A DNA stretch of 64,000 nt from Euclidia mi (Eukaryota; Arthropoda; Insecta; Lepidoptera; Erebidae), in the NCBI GenBank assembly GCA_944739405.2, contig OX123199.2, positions 4,763,898 through 4,827,897 on the forward strand, read 5' to 3'. The notes beneath the pieces are model-generated. The model was not told the DNA's origin, did not search any database, and was given only the letters and a program-made list of their open reading frames with translations. This document shows, one piece after another, positions 43,641-54,619 of the stretch. The translations under genes were made by a program, and so were the position numbers. The stretch's first letter is position 1, and every line of letters starts with the position of its first letter.

Positions 43641-45324
43641 AAAATGCGTCCTAATAAATCACTATTAAATACAATATTTTACCGGCCCGTCGATTTATTA
43701 GTTTATCTTTCTATCGTTTTTTTTATCTCTAGACAAATGTGCAGACAGGTTTACGTAGGAGAAGGCGCAAAGTACCTGCTGAATGTGGTCCCAACGAATT
43801 GGATAATATTATGGCACAGAAGTTATCAAAGGCTTGTTTATTATTAAGGATTGTCCAAATTAATAGACCAAATATCTCATTAAATCTGTGATGATTTTAA
43901 ATACCTTAACAAATAAAAGTATTATTTTTTCATCAATAACTGTTTTTCTCTTGACTCTACTTACCTGTCCGGAGACAAAGCCATTAGTGGATCAGACATG
44001 AATTAATAAATAATAATAACCTGAAGGGTATCAGTTCAGGGGATTCGACCGGAATAAATCTTCGTTGCGTTCAGGGAAATTTAAATAAATGTTGTCACTG
44101 AACAATCTTGGAATTCCATGAGTTTTCCGTGCTTTAATATTGAGAGGTAAGAATTCAATCGCCATTTTGATTTTACGTTCCTTCAAAAAGCACGGCGTTA
44201 ATTTAAAATTTTAAGAGATTTTAAATTGTGCTTAATTAATTTGTTCAAAATTTTATTTTTGTTTGATCATTTTTAACAGCGTGCCTAGGCGGTGGTTTGG
44301 AAGAGAATGTTACTACTTTTACTTTAACATACTGGGGCCATAATGTATATAAAGTATCATAGTATAATGATACTGCATGTTCTAGATGTCTACAGTAGTC
44401 GCACCATTGATAGCGTTATTGGTTGGTGGATGTATATAAAAACTTAGGTCATATCGATAAATTGTGCAGTTCAAAGACCTCAGCTGAAGCGCGTAAAGCT
44501 CTGTGATGAGGATCCTCTGATTCAAATCGTAGTACGGCTACGGTCCCTTTACGGTTCGATAGTACAATGTTCAGTTTCCTGTTGTTTTATAAGGTGAGCA
44601 GGTTGTTTGTGTTAAAATTGTCTATAAAGTTCACAAGTCACCTGTTTGTATGTAATTGGGACTTTGGGATGCCAAGCAAGTCTTCGTTAGGATGCCAAGC
44701 CATATATTGATGGTTATAGTTAACTAGTAAAACTAAAATAACAAATTTTATTTCATTCATTATTGCCATTGAGCTTTTAGGAATATTTTAGTTACGTATT
44801 GTGTGTTTTGTGAGTCGGAATGATTGTGAATAACCTGCCATCTGTATCTATACAAATTTTCACAAAACAAATATGCGTTTTGTAAGTTACTTTCGGTTTT
44901 GTGAATTATTGACCATAGATCTTCTACAGAGGAACACTATTCACTGCGAACGTCCGCGATAATTTCGCGTATAACTGCCTCCGCCTAGTGCTCGATAACT
45001 GCTATCGTAGTGCTTCTCACGTCCCCATATTTGATACCTGTCGTCGAATTCCGTCAAATATATGTCAAAAACTATAAATTCATTTCTGTAATATACACCT
45101 GTTTTCATTCGCCGTCCCCTCATTTTCAGGCAGTCGATGCTAATAGCTGCCATCATAAATCAATTTAAGAGTGCACGTAGCGGTTTCAAGCGGCGGCCCG
45201 GTCGTGTCGCTAAGACCTATCAGTAAACAGTGGCTTTCACCAGTGTCAGTTTATCAAAAATCCCATAACGACAGTCAAAATTCTTCAGACAGATAGGTTG
45301 AACGGCTTTACGTGCAAGCTATAT
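43641..45324. other. No gene recognised
   Basis: A minus frame at 44,941-45,156 (71 codons) in slightly GC-richer sequence has no domain that I know. The area 44,940-45,230 could be a decayed repeat. Confidence 0.35.
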
Positions 45325-45385
45325 ACTTAATTAACAATTTAATACGCACCTTACTTTGAAAAGTCTTTGAGATCGACTGATTGAG
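45325..45385 (-). repeat. Scrap of the GCCCAGCAGTG-tailed SINE
   Basis: TTAACAATTTAATACGCACC and GAAAAGTC match the interior of the SINE at 19,466-19,768. It lies just left of the mariner. Confidence 0.55.
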
Positions 45386-45407
45386 AACAACACGTAGAGT
45401 GCAAATA

Positions 45408-46700
45408 CGAGGGTCAAACTGAAAGTTCTTAGAAAATCAAAAACTGATTACATTAGCCAGTTATTAGTTTTATTATATCTTTTCAAAATATTGTCCATTG
45501 ACGTCAATACACCGCTGCATGCGATGGAACCACTGGGAAAAGCACTTTGCCCACTCGTCCTTAGGGGTCTCTTCAATGGCATCGCGATACGCAGCCACCG
45601 CTTCTTCAGCATTCATAAACCGCTTTCCTTTAAGTTTTTCTTTAATTTTTGGAAATAAATAAAAATCACAAGGCGCGAGGTCGGGGCTATACGGCGGGTG
45701 ACCCAGTAATTCGACGTTTGATGTCGCCAAATAGTCGATCGTTCGCTTGGCGGTGTGCGACGAGGCGTTGTCGTGGTGAAGGAGGATCCTACTGCGAGGT
45801 CGTTTCTCTCGAACATTTTCCAAGACAAGTGGCAAACAATTGGTATTGTACCATTCTGCAGAAACTGTTTTTTGATCCTCTAACACAATTGTTGCGAAAT
45901 GACCTATCCTTCCAAAGAACGAGGCCACCATTTTTTTTCCCGCACTTCGATCTCTCTTCACTTTAGTTGGCAACTCCTCGAAAGGAAACACCCACTGAGC
46001 AGATTGTCTTTTGGTTTCAGGATCATAACAGTAAATCCAGCTTTCGTCACCTGTTAGTATGTCGAACACAGCATTTGAGTCACCTCCGTTAAATCTTTCA
46101 ATCATTTTACGGCACTAATCCACACGATGGAGTTTTTGAGCCTTAGTCAAATTATGAGGTATCCACCGGGCGCAAAGCTTCCTGACCGCTAAATGTTCGT
46201 GGAGGATTTTGTGCACTTGACTCATACCGATGCCTAAGCTTGTCCGAATCTGCTGATAGGTCACTCTTTTGTCAGTCTCTATCATACGCCGCACAACACA
46301 GATGTTATTTTCAGTCGTCGCCGTAGAAGGCCGTCCCTCACGTACATCATCAGTGAGATTAGTGCGACCACGTTTAAACTCATTAAACCAGTTGTAAACA
46401 GTCGCACGAGATGGGGCTTCATCGTGAAAGGCCAATCGTAGTCTATCATAACTTTCTTGTTGACTTAAATGACATCGAAAGTCATAAAAAATCATTGCAC
46501 GAAAATTTTCTCGTGTTAAATTCATGTTGACGTGACACAGACAATTTTCAATTTGCCGCCAAATCGTAAAACAAATGACAAATGAATGAAATATATACTC
46601 AGTAATATTGGCAAAGAGTTCTATTTTCAAATTTTAGAATCTTTTTTTTATTATATTGTTTATAAGTGGCCAGTTCTAAGAACTTTCAGTTTGACCCTCG
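45408..46700 (-). mobile_element. Complete mariner transposon, 1293 bp
   Basis: Inverted terminal repeats of 27 bp without mismatch (CGAGGGTCAAACTGAAAGTT... at both ends), with the duplicated TA target at 45,406-45,407 and 46,701-46,702. Length and layout are standard for the family. Encodes a transposase of normal length on the minus strand with one premature stop. The identical arms suggest a fairly recent insertion. Confidence 0.95.
45473..46525 (-). pseudogene. Mariner transposase, full length except one in-frame TAG
   Basis: Catalyses cut-and-paste movement at TA sites. Start chosen at MNLTRENFRAM (46,525), giving 350 codons, the usual mariner size; an upstream ATG at 46,630 would add 35 unlikely residues. 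The N-terminal DNA-binding half has YNWFNEFKRGRTNLTDD, REGRPSTATTENN and the second helix-turn-helix VTYQQIRTSLGIGMSQVHKI. WIPHNLTKAQK is the family linker. The catalytic triad is TGDESW, HHDNASSHTA and YSPDLAPCDFYLF, with D-34-D spacing. TAG at 46,117-46,115 lies between HRVD and CRKMIERF, where relatives have Trp, so a single TGG to TAG change accounts for it. No other break seen. Frames 45,613-45,828 and 45,649-45,966 are shadows. Confidence 0.95.
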
Positions 46701-46914
46701 TATAGTTTTATTTTTGAAGATTACAGAAAATCCAAAAGAAATAAAGCTTGATCATTATCTCACACTAGTAAGTGAACTATTCAAATATATAGTCCAAAAT
46801 AAAAAATACCTATATTAAATCAATAAGCTGGCTTTAGACATAGTCTGACGAGAGCTAACAAAGCTATATCGAGCTTAGATCTCCTCACCATATATTAACG
46901 GCAACTCCATGAAC

Positions 46915-47000
46915 ATAATACAACGGACACGACGAACACCCAGACTCGTGGCAGATACGTCAGATCTTATTACCTATGGGTATCGAACTAACCGTACGTA
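46915..47000 (-). repeat. Decayed SINE fragment next to the TM7 exon
   Basis: CGGACACGACGAACACCCAG resembles the body of the SINE at 48,001-48,215, and a box-B-like GGTTAGTTCGATACCC (minus) lies at 46,979-46,994. It lies in the intron just 3' of the exon donor. Confidence 0.45.
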
Positions 47001-47039
47001 ACACCAAAACAATGAACGTCACAGCATAAATAAACTTAC

Positions 47040-47253
47040 TTGAAATGCTGCTAGCGCGAGCGGCGTTACATGCGGTGCGACCGGTGGTCGTGGAACGATC
47101 GGCTCTGCTTTGTAGGCAAGGGAACGAGCTGCATAGCGCACGCCTGAAGTTCTGTCCCGACAAGCAGTACAGTATGAAGTTGATTCCAAAGTTCGTATGG
47201 AAGAAAGTGTTCGCCAACTGTTGGTAAGACGCCCACCGGCCACCGATTGTCTC
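47040..47253 (-). CDS. GPCR exon: TM7 and start of the cytoplasmic tail (partial gene)
   Basis: Rhodopsin-family receptors signal through G proteins at the plasma membrane. The minus-strand acceptor TTTTGCATTGTTGCAG precedes the exon and the donor CAA|GTAAGT follows it, both near consensus. 71 codons are open. After a short extracellular loop (TIGGRWASY) comes TM7, LANTFFHTNFGINFILYCLS, where NFGINFILYC takes the place of NPxxY, then the amphipathic helix 8 GQNFRRAL and a Cys pair (CSSFPC) that may be palmitoylated. This is typical of invertebrate peptide receptors; FMRFamide-receptor-like or CNMamide-receptor-like proteins are candidates but I cannot decide. The exon is phase 0 at its start and leaves one base at its end, which fits the 10.5-kb exon. 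TM1-6 are not found in the window. Confidence 0.75.
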
Positions 47254-48000
47254 CTGCAACAATGCAAAAGAAACCTGTTAAAGGAAAAGTGCAGAGAAAA
47301 TTAAATAGAATTATTTGAGCGATATTTTATAACGAGATTTATCTTATACTAGATCATTATTAAGTAGGAGAATATCGATCGTCTTTCAAGTACCTCAGTA
47401 TGACGTTTTATCTATCATAAATAATTTAATAGGCGGGTTATATAGCACAAAACTAATTATCTAAAACTAGGTTGAAATTACTGTGACAAAAATTTAACAA
47501 ACATGAAACATCTCTCTGTTAAGCTGCGTTGCAAAGAAAATAAAGGATATTCGTACTAAAGTCCGTGTCACGAGAACATAGAATTTTGTAAACATACATT
47601 CAAAGGATTGTAAGCTTTGTTTCAAACAGTTTTGTTTTTTATTTATACTTTATTAAACGTTATACATTTATTTTACAATGCTCAATTATGCTACTATATA
47701 TTTCAATTATTTTTAAATTATTATCTATGACTTTCAGAAATAGTACCATTTATGTCAATAATAAAGAAGTAGGTATTTATAGGTATTCTTGGTACTCCAT
47801 TGATTTGTTTTCTTTTAAAGTCATAGGCAATAAATTATTTAGTCTAAGCAGCCTGGCTATCATTAAATGTTAAATAAAATGCGGACTTCTGCGAAGTCAG
47901 ACTGAAGTAAGCACTGACCACCACAACATCATCCGCTAATGAATATTGTTGTTGTATTTCTTTAACGCCTAGGCGTAGCGTGATACCTACTATTTTTCTC
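47254..48000. other. Intron-like sequence upstream of the TM7 exon
   Basis: AT-rich. Holds a solo terminus (47,567-47,600, CCGTGTCACGAGAACATAGA) of the DNA element found at 7.6-8.6 kb. No coding frame supported. Confidence 0.45.
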
Positions 48001-48215
48001 TTTTTTTTAAATGACAACTCCCGCACTAGGAATAAACCCTGTGTCTGTGGGGACTTTACAAACATACAACTAACGGACACAAGGTACACCCAGACTGAAA
48101 ACAACAATTTATGGATCACACAAATTGTTGTCTCGTGTGGGATCGATCCCACAACACTTAGCGCAGTTTCAAGTGACGAGGCGACCGCTTAAACCACTAC
48201 ACCAACCGTGCAGTC
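48001..48215 (-). mobile_element. SINE, second tRNA-headed family
   Basis: Minus sense: GACTGCACGGTTGGTGTAGT, box B GTGGGATCGATCCC, body CAACAATTTGTGTGATCCAT and end GCGGGAGTTGTCATTTAAAA. A clear counterpart of 20,525-20,729. The frames over it are spurious. Confidence 0.78.
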
Positions 48216-49028
48216 AAAAAAAAAATGAAAATGAATGAGCGCTCGTCTTAAACGTATATTTATTTAGTTGGCAAAAAACTGGCAATGAAAATAGTCACTG
48301 GCAAGCGCAGTGATCAATCTCATTACAGTATGGGACGGATCGGTAGTGTCTCTTTAGCAGGGAACCTACTACTATACTCCCATATTTTTGTGACCATAGA
48401 CAAAACCAGTAAATTGATAAAAAGGTTCACCTTAACACAATTTGGGTACAGTATAGACCCTTTTGTTAGTACATATTATCAAAAGGTTAAAATTTATTTA
48501 TAATTCTAAATTCAATCTCTGTCATTATTTTGTAATCTGTAATGGGATATGACATAGTATAAGCATGACAGTTGTAAAACTACTATTAGTTTAAATTTAC
48601 ATAGGTTAAAGACCTGAAATAAATGAATTATTATTATTATTTAAAAGAAATAAAGCGCCGGTTTTCATGAAATATGCATAGATTTTAAGACATGAGTAAA
48701 CAAACAGTATTACAGAAAGAGACGTAAGCTCATTCTCTCCATGTCTAGACATGTTGCTTCGGTTAAAGTCATTGCATTCTCATGTTTTGTGGTTCATTGC
48801 ATATGTTTTTGCATTAGTTGGAATGTGATAACTAAGGACGATAAGCAGGTCAGATATAAAATCAGACAGGAAGATTAATATACTTTTACCTATATACTTA
48901 ACTATTACTGAGAAAGGCGTAGCATACAATATAATAATATTCTACCATATTCGCACAACACTATCTAGTCCCAAACTAAACAGAGCTTGTACTATGGGTA
49001 CTAGATAATGGATAAACATACATATATA
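48216..49028. other. No feature recognised
   Basis: AT-rich, non-coding; short frames without support. Confidence 0.4.
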
Positions 49029-49187
49029 CTTTTTTTTTGTAAATACATACATATTATACATAGAAACACCCAGACCAAGACAAACATCCATGTTCACGCA
49101 CACAAATGTTTGACTTGAGCGGGAATCGAGCCCGCGACCTTCGGCGTGGCAGTCACTTACACTCCCGCTGCGCCAACCGGTCGTCAT
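49029..49187 (-). mobile_element. SINE with tRNA-like head
   Basis: Minus sense: CGACCGGTTGGCGCAGCGGG with box A character, GTGACTGCCACGCCGAAGGT, box B GCGGGCTCGATTCCCGC, then a CTTGGTCTGGGTGTTTC body and a T-rich end. Related in the head to 6,173-6,240. Confidence 0.7.
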
Positions 49188-49597
49188 ACAACAACGCTAC
49201 AATATTGGAACATTGGCTCGGTAACCACCGTACGTGTGATATAAATGTTAAAAAAATAACAGAGATGTTCTATTCATTAAGTAAATCTACAAAGGTAAGG
49301 CAAGTTCTGTAATTACCTACGCAGTAATAGCACACACACATTACTAAGTACCTAGTGACGTAAGTAATTGTGTTTTCTCTTGTTTGTGTATCCTTGATAC
49401 ATAAATGAAAATAGTAATGATTATTCAATATTTGAAATCCATTAAGTTAATTAAATAATGTAAAACAAAATAATATTTCTGTATAGAGACAAAAACTTTC
49501 AACTCCAACCTTTAAAATTATAAGCCTTTTTGATTTTTATTTGGCACGTTTTCGATGCCGATAGCTGTCATAATTGCGGGGTTTCGTGTTGAATATA

Positions 49598-49901
49598 TCT
49601 ATACATATAAATAAAATTGGAGTGTCTGTTTGTAACATTAAATTAACCGCTTTTTTCTAAATGCATTTGTATACACGGTAAATAATACCGAAATGAAATT
49701 TTTTACCATTTTTGTCTGTCTGTCTGTTGGTTTTCGCTTATCTCTGGAACGGCTGGACCGATTTTGACGGGACGTTCACTGCTGGATAGCTGATGTACCA
49801 AGGAGTAACTTAGGCTATAAATTAAATGAACTTAACTAAAATTAACCGGATACGCGAAGTAGTTCCCTCAGGACGCGGATGAAACAGCGGGAAACAGCTA
49901 G
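49598..49901 (+). mobile_element. Helitron-like element
   Basis: TC start in TCTATACATATAAATAAAAT, internal TCTCTGGAACGGCTGGACCG and GCTGGATAGCTGATGTACCA, end GGAAACAGCTAG followed by T. The subfamily differs from the 30.6-kb chain. Non-coding. Confidence 0.6.
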
Positions 49902-49982
49902 TGTCGATATAAATTGGAACAGGAACACAAATAAAAATATAATAGCATGTGATCATATAACACTATTGTTAACATAACGTAA

Positions 49983-50212
49983 TTTCACGCCTTTCTCCTC
50001 GAAGGGGTAGGCAGAGGTGTATTACACTCTTACACTTCGCCAGTTATGTTTCGGTCCCAATGTCATAGGGGGTGAGCCTATTGCCATCTGCCGGGCACAT
50101 TATTATTACTCTCAAAACTTCGAAAAGTCAGAAGTGTGTGTACCTGGGCATCGAACCCTAGACCATCGTCTCGGCAATCCGCTTCGTACACCACTGGGCT
50201 AGCGCCGCACTA
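49983..50212 (-). mobile_element. SINE, CTGCCTACCCC tail with a divergent tRNA head
   Basis: Minus sense head GTGCGGCGCTAGCCCAGTGG, box B TAGGGTTCGATGCCC, tail CTCTGCCTACCCCTTCGAGG. The head differs from the common GGTCTCGCGG type, so the tail has been paired with more than one pol III head. Confidence 0.78.
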
Positions 50213-50448
50213 TTATTATTTTTATATGTAAATTATATTTTTATCAGTTTTATGTGATTCTACATAACAACGTCATATTCTATTGCAAACAGCAAAGTCA
50301 ATTACAATAATAAACTTCCATTCATCGTAATACGAGTACCTACGTGTATAAATATATCACATATTGGTAACCGCTAACATGCAGCCGACATGCGGACATC
50401 AAAGGTTTATGAAAACAGTGAAATGCAATATTATTTTGTATTAATTAC

Positions 50449-50690
50449 TCGTTGGTCTCGCGGCATAAATGTGCGCGTGGGATTGGGAGGTCCCGATCCC
50501 GGGTCGGGCAAAGTGTTATTGGGTTGTTCCGTAATAAAATTCTCAGTAGCAGCAAGGAATCTGGTAATGTGCCCGGTACGGCAATAGGCTCGCCCCCTAT
50601 TACGTGGGACCTAAAAATTCATGGCGAAATGTGGGTGTAATATTACACCTCAGCCTACCCCTTCGGGGATACAGGGGCAAGTCTATAAAA
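50449..50690 (+). mobile_element. SINE, CTGCCTACCCC tail family
   Basis: CGTTGGTCTCGCGGCATAAA head, GGGAGGTCCCGATCCCGGG with box B damaged by a small deletion, GTGCCCGGTACGGCAATAGG, TTACGTGGGACC and tail CAGCCTACCCCTTCGGGGAT. The frames 50,390-50,640 are spurious. Confidence 0.85.
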
Positions 50691-51003
50691 AAATAGTCAC
50701 CAATCGTGTAACATGGCCATTACACATGCGTCTGTTCAGGGTATTTAGTGACATATCGCATTTATGCGGGTTTTAACAACTGTGGCAACCAAATACTTCA
50801 TTTGTGATGACTTTGTATACCAATTCAATTCTAATATCACTTCTGATCTGAAGCTATTTTATACATATAATGTATATATCGGTTTGAATGTGGGATCCAG
50901 TCTCCGCACAATAATTACTTATAGCTAAACTCTTAAGTTCTAGGACTTAATATCGCTTATGTCTCCTTTTAAATATAGTTTTATTATTCTCCTAGTTCCT
51001 TAT
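50691..51003. other. No feature recognised
   Basis: AT-rich, non-coding. Confidence 0.4.
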
Positions 51004-51118
51004 ATAAGCGACGATAGCCTAGTGGAGATACCAACAGACTGCCAGACGCACCACTGACTTTTTGGAGTTATGTGCGTATTGAATTATTTATATAGAGAAG
51101 CAGGCGTGAATCTATAAA
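51004..51118 (+). mobile_element. SINE head chimera
   Basis: GCGACGATAGCCTAGTGGAG and AGTTATGTGCGTATTGAATT match the head and first body of the 19,466-19,768 SINE, but the end AGCAGGCGTGAATCTATAAA belongs to the CTGCCTACCCC tail family. A deletion or template switch joined the two. Confidence 0.6.
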
Positions 51119-51370
51119 AAAAAATATCAATTATCGCTTGCCCCGTGCCTCAGAGCACGTTAAGCCGTCGGTCCCGGTTGTCATGAAGATCTTTGAAAGT
51201 CGTTATAGGGAGTCACCAACCATGGAATATTGCTATCCCTTTGGGTTCCGGAGGTGAGACAGGCAGGCGCTCCGTGGAAAAGCTAATATCCAGTCAAATC
51301 CGGTTAGACTAGTAAGCGGACCCCGGGTTGCAACTGGGATAACGATAGGAGAAAGAAAAATTCTCGTTCC
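51119..51370 (+). repeat. Repeat-derived block
   Basis: GTGCCTCAGAGCACGTTAAG and CGTCGGTCCCGGTTGTCA match a block common to the SINE at 12,547-13,002. The following CCTTTGGGTTCCGGAGGTGA is of unknown origin. Confidence 0.45.
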
Positions 51371-52192
51371 TTATGTCCTCTCGGTAAATATTTTCTCGTT
51401 TGGTTCCTATTAATTATATCAAATCATGTTTAGCTAGCGCGACTCTCGATGTCGCCTATTCACACTTATTCTCAAGTTTCAGTGCCAATAAAGTGGAAGA
51501 AAATATTCACATTTCCCTTTAAATGGCGCCACCGATGTGCGATACTTTGGTTCAGGACGCTATCAATATAAGCTCCGTATGCATGGGTCACTTATCCATC
51601 CATGTGAACTTCGGCCTCCCTTCGTATGCCGATCAATACACTGTAATTACTTTAAACCTCATGCAGCGTATTGCAGATTGCCTTGTAAAATGATATCACA
51701 GTTTGCAGGATACGTCTGACAATAGAGGATTAATTTGAAGAGAATTAGAACACAGCTTCGTTCCCTTTCAAACGGGCCGGTCGTGCAACGTAATACTCGC
51801 ATCATATCGAAGATTAATAAATCCAATGTCCCTGTGTTGTATTGTTGTGGCGAGCGGCTATATTGAGCCCCGCTGCATCAATATTCTCTTCGACGGGGTA
51901 CAGACAGACACTATCACAGGTTAGCAACGCTCTCAACTTAAATACCTTATCGGCAGACGCACAGGTAGGCGTATTGAGAAAACGTAATACGTCTTGTAAA
52001 AACTGTTCCATACATTTTGTCGAGGTTAAAGTTCAATTGATGTCTTTCTTCGCAATTTCGTCAATTTCTCAGATAAAAATATTGTCATGATAACGAGTAC
52101 AAGAGGTTTGTAATGTAATAAAAATAACTTTGTACCTATTTAACTTTTGAATTATGTTTATTTTCTTTGTTACTAATTGCATATATATTATT
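51371..52192. other. Uncharacterised; overlapping open frames on both strands
   Basis: A minus frame of 65 codons (52,011-51,814; FLQDVLRFLNTPTCASADKV) and a plus frame of 82 codons (51,842-52,090) overlap at moderately raised GC. Neither shows a known domain or good splice borders. A degraded transposon ORF or unrecognised exon are both possible. Confidence 0.3.
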
Positions 52193-52266
52193 TTTATAGA
52201 CTCACGCCTGTATCCCCGAAGGGGTAGGCAGAGGTGTAATATTAGACCCATATTTCGCCATGAATT
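52193..52266 (-). repeat. SINE/LINE tail scrap
   Basis: Minus sense: TTCATGGCGAAATATGGGTC, CTCTGCCTACCCCTTCGGGG and CAGGCGTGAGTCTATAAAAA. Only the last 75 bp of the family is present. Confidence 0.8.
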
Positions 52267-52490
52267 TCGCATATATATAGGTAGGTAAAATAAAGAATCA
52301 TGTTCGAAAAAAATATTGCAAAATGGTACACGACTAGGTACGTAAAATTTAAAAATATAAGATGAAATTATAGAATGTTTGACATTTCTGAATTGTTGTG
52401 TACTCTTTTAGTGAAACTTTCGAATATCTCATATGTATATACTTGGCGATTATTCCAAACACAACTTTGATATTATGAAAATAAACTTAC

Positions 52491-52666
52491 TAGGTACTTT
52501 TATTACAATATCAACAAGTTTTTGGAGACACGCTTGACAGGATTTTCTGGTCGAGACACTCTTGTCGGTGTGTGTAGATCCGAAAATACTATCACAACGA
52601 GTTACGAGACGTTCCGGGACCCAAGTCCTAAGTGCATGTCGGTTCCCCGGCCTTTTGTCTCCGTAA
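52491..52666 (-). CDS. Candidate internal exon, function unknown
   Basis: Minus strand: acceptor CGTTTTTGTTCTAG, then 176 nt open in one frame (starts NRHALRTWVPERLVTRC after a few residues), then CCTA|GTAAGT donor. It leaves one base at the end, so it cannot join directly to the phase-0 TM7 exon; another exon would be needed. The sequence is hydrophilic with three Cys and has no known domain. It may be a loop region of the same receptor, another gene, or chance. Confidence 0.25.
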
Positions 52667-54270
52667 CTAGAACAAAAACGCACACAGACAAAGACCTTTA
52701 GAATCTACGATCGCTCTGTAAGATTCCTACGGTTATGTTTTTTTAATTAAAGTTCTTAGCATTTTACAAATAAACTAATAGGAATCCGCAAGGTTGTTTG
52801 AGAATATATGGGCAAAAAACTTTTTTTTATTTTACATTTACTATAACTTTCTGGATAATGGTTTATTAGTCACCCTCACTTGGCCACTAAGTAATGTGAG
52901 CCAGATGTAAACAGCTAGATATACATATTTCTGCATCATCTTCAATATTTTGTTTATTATTTGAGCCATATTTTCTTAAAATTTCTTTCTGATGAATAGT
53001 TTTTTGCCAAAAACACGGACACTCATTTTATTATATCTTTTTCATTATATATTCAAATGATCCACATTTTCGCCGGCAACCTCGCAGATCCGTATCTGTT
53101 TATTAATAAAATACTAAACTAAATTATAATTAAAAAACCTGTGAGTGAAGAAATCTTGCATGGGATCGTGCTATTAAAACGTGTCGCATGCAAACAACAA
53201 TTTATCTTAGAACGTACTTTTATTGTAAACCAATCTTGTAGACGAAAGTCATTTCCTTAGCTTTGTTCGCCTTAATAATTGCACGTCAGAACAAAATTAG
53301 TTCTTCTTCCTAATTGAACTTATTAAATTATTAAAAGCTAGGCAATATCCGATGCTCGGTTAATGTACCTACACATATGTATGTATTAGTGTGCATAAGT
53401 TCAGACCTAAGTATATGACATCGCCATAACCGTTTTTCAAAGCAGGCGCACATTACAAAGATATAATATTTATAAAACAACGTGTTTAAAATGTTGTTTC
53501 ATTGAGTCGTTCGACATAGAAAAAAAATTGTAAGCATGATGTTAAGCCTATTGTCGATATTACTGTTTACAAAAGAAATTCACACGTACGTCTTCTTGTT
53601 GACAATTCTTTGAAAATGCAAATGTCAGTATAAAATCTCCCGCTATATTTCACTATCCTGAGACGAGTCTAGCTTCAAGGAAGCAGCATTGAGTTCTTAG
53701 TCGTTCTAATTGAATGTAATTTCAACAAAGAGTTAACAGAATTTCTCGTCCAGCGACGCGTTTCGCCAGCCATGTGTAAACGTCATAGGAAACGTACCAC
53801 GTTATTTCATTGTATCCGGGACAGTATTCCAATTACAGTATTCGGTGATAGTCTATATTGAATACAATCACGCTTAGAATTGAAATGTTCTTACCCATAT
53901 GCTATATAATATGTTACAGAACATTGCTAGTATTTGTACTCCCGGTCGATTTCCGCCATGGTGATTACTAGGTACTGATTATGGATACTACGAGTAGGTA
54001 AAACGTGAATATGAGATGCTGCAATCTAACATGAGTGCCACAGAACTCATTGGTTTTTAAAATAATCTGTTAATATATTATAAAACCGGAAGTCAGTTTG
54101 TACATTTATTTGTTTCTCCGTTTTTCACGTCACATCTTAGCGATGATATGGTATGTTTTTGATGTAGAGATAGTAGGAGGGTGGCGAGTGACATTGGCTC
54201 CTTTGTACCGTGTTATAACATACCGCGATAGCCGTCATCCACGCGGGCGATGGCGCGGCTGAAGTTTAGG
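52667..54270. other. AT-rich non-coding sequence
   Basis: No gene seen. 54,060-54,250 has AAACCGGAAGTCAGTTTGTA and a CCACGCGGGCGATGGCGCGG end, which may be a further Helitron-like repeat. Confidence 0.35.
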
Positions 54271-54619
54271 TTAACGACGTTTTCAGACTAGCCTCTGAAA
54301 GCGTCTCCGTTTTAGGAAGCGCGCGTAACGCGTGTGAGGCCGTTAGTTTGAAGTTAACCTAATAATTCTACATGATTATACGAAGTCTGTTGTTGCATAA
54401 AATAAAGATATAGAAGTAAAATAGAAATGTTATCAACCGATTAAGATGATGTAGCTTAACAGCGTTTTCAGACTACCCTCTGAAAGCGTCTCCGTTGCGT
54501 TTAGGAAGCGCGCGTAGACGCGTGTGAGGCCGTTAGTTTGAAGTTAACCTAATAATTCTACATGATTATACGAAGTCTGTTGTTGCATAAAATAAAGATA
54601 TAGAAGTAAAATAGAAATG
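54271..54619. repeat. Direct duplication, two units of about 160 bp
   Basis: TTAAC...CGTTTTCAGACTA at 54,271 and 54,456 begin units that both run through CTCTGAAAGCGTCTCCGTT, GTGAGGCCGTTAGTTTGAAG and ATTATACGAAGTCTGTTGTT to ATAGAAATG at 54,429 and 54,619. The second half is identical; the first half differs by small indels. About 26 bp separate the units. Confidence 0.92.

Noticed and set aside
46103..46117. Considered calling the two mariner frames separate genes
   Set aside because: They are in the same frame with nine bases between the TAG and the next ATG, and the motifs form one transposase.
47019..47267. 82-codon minus frame over the TM7 exon and 60-codon plus frame
   Set aside because: Wrong frame or strand: they destroy the NFGINFILYC-GQNFRRAL motif and ignore the clear splice sites.
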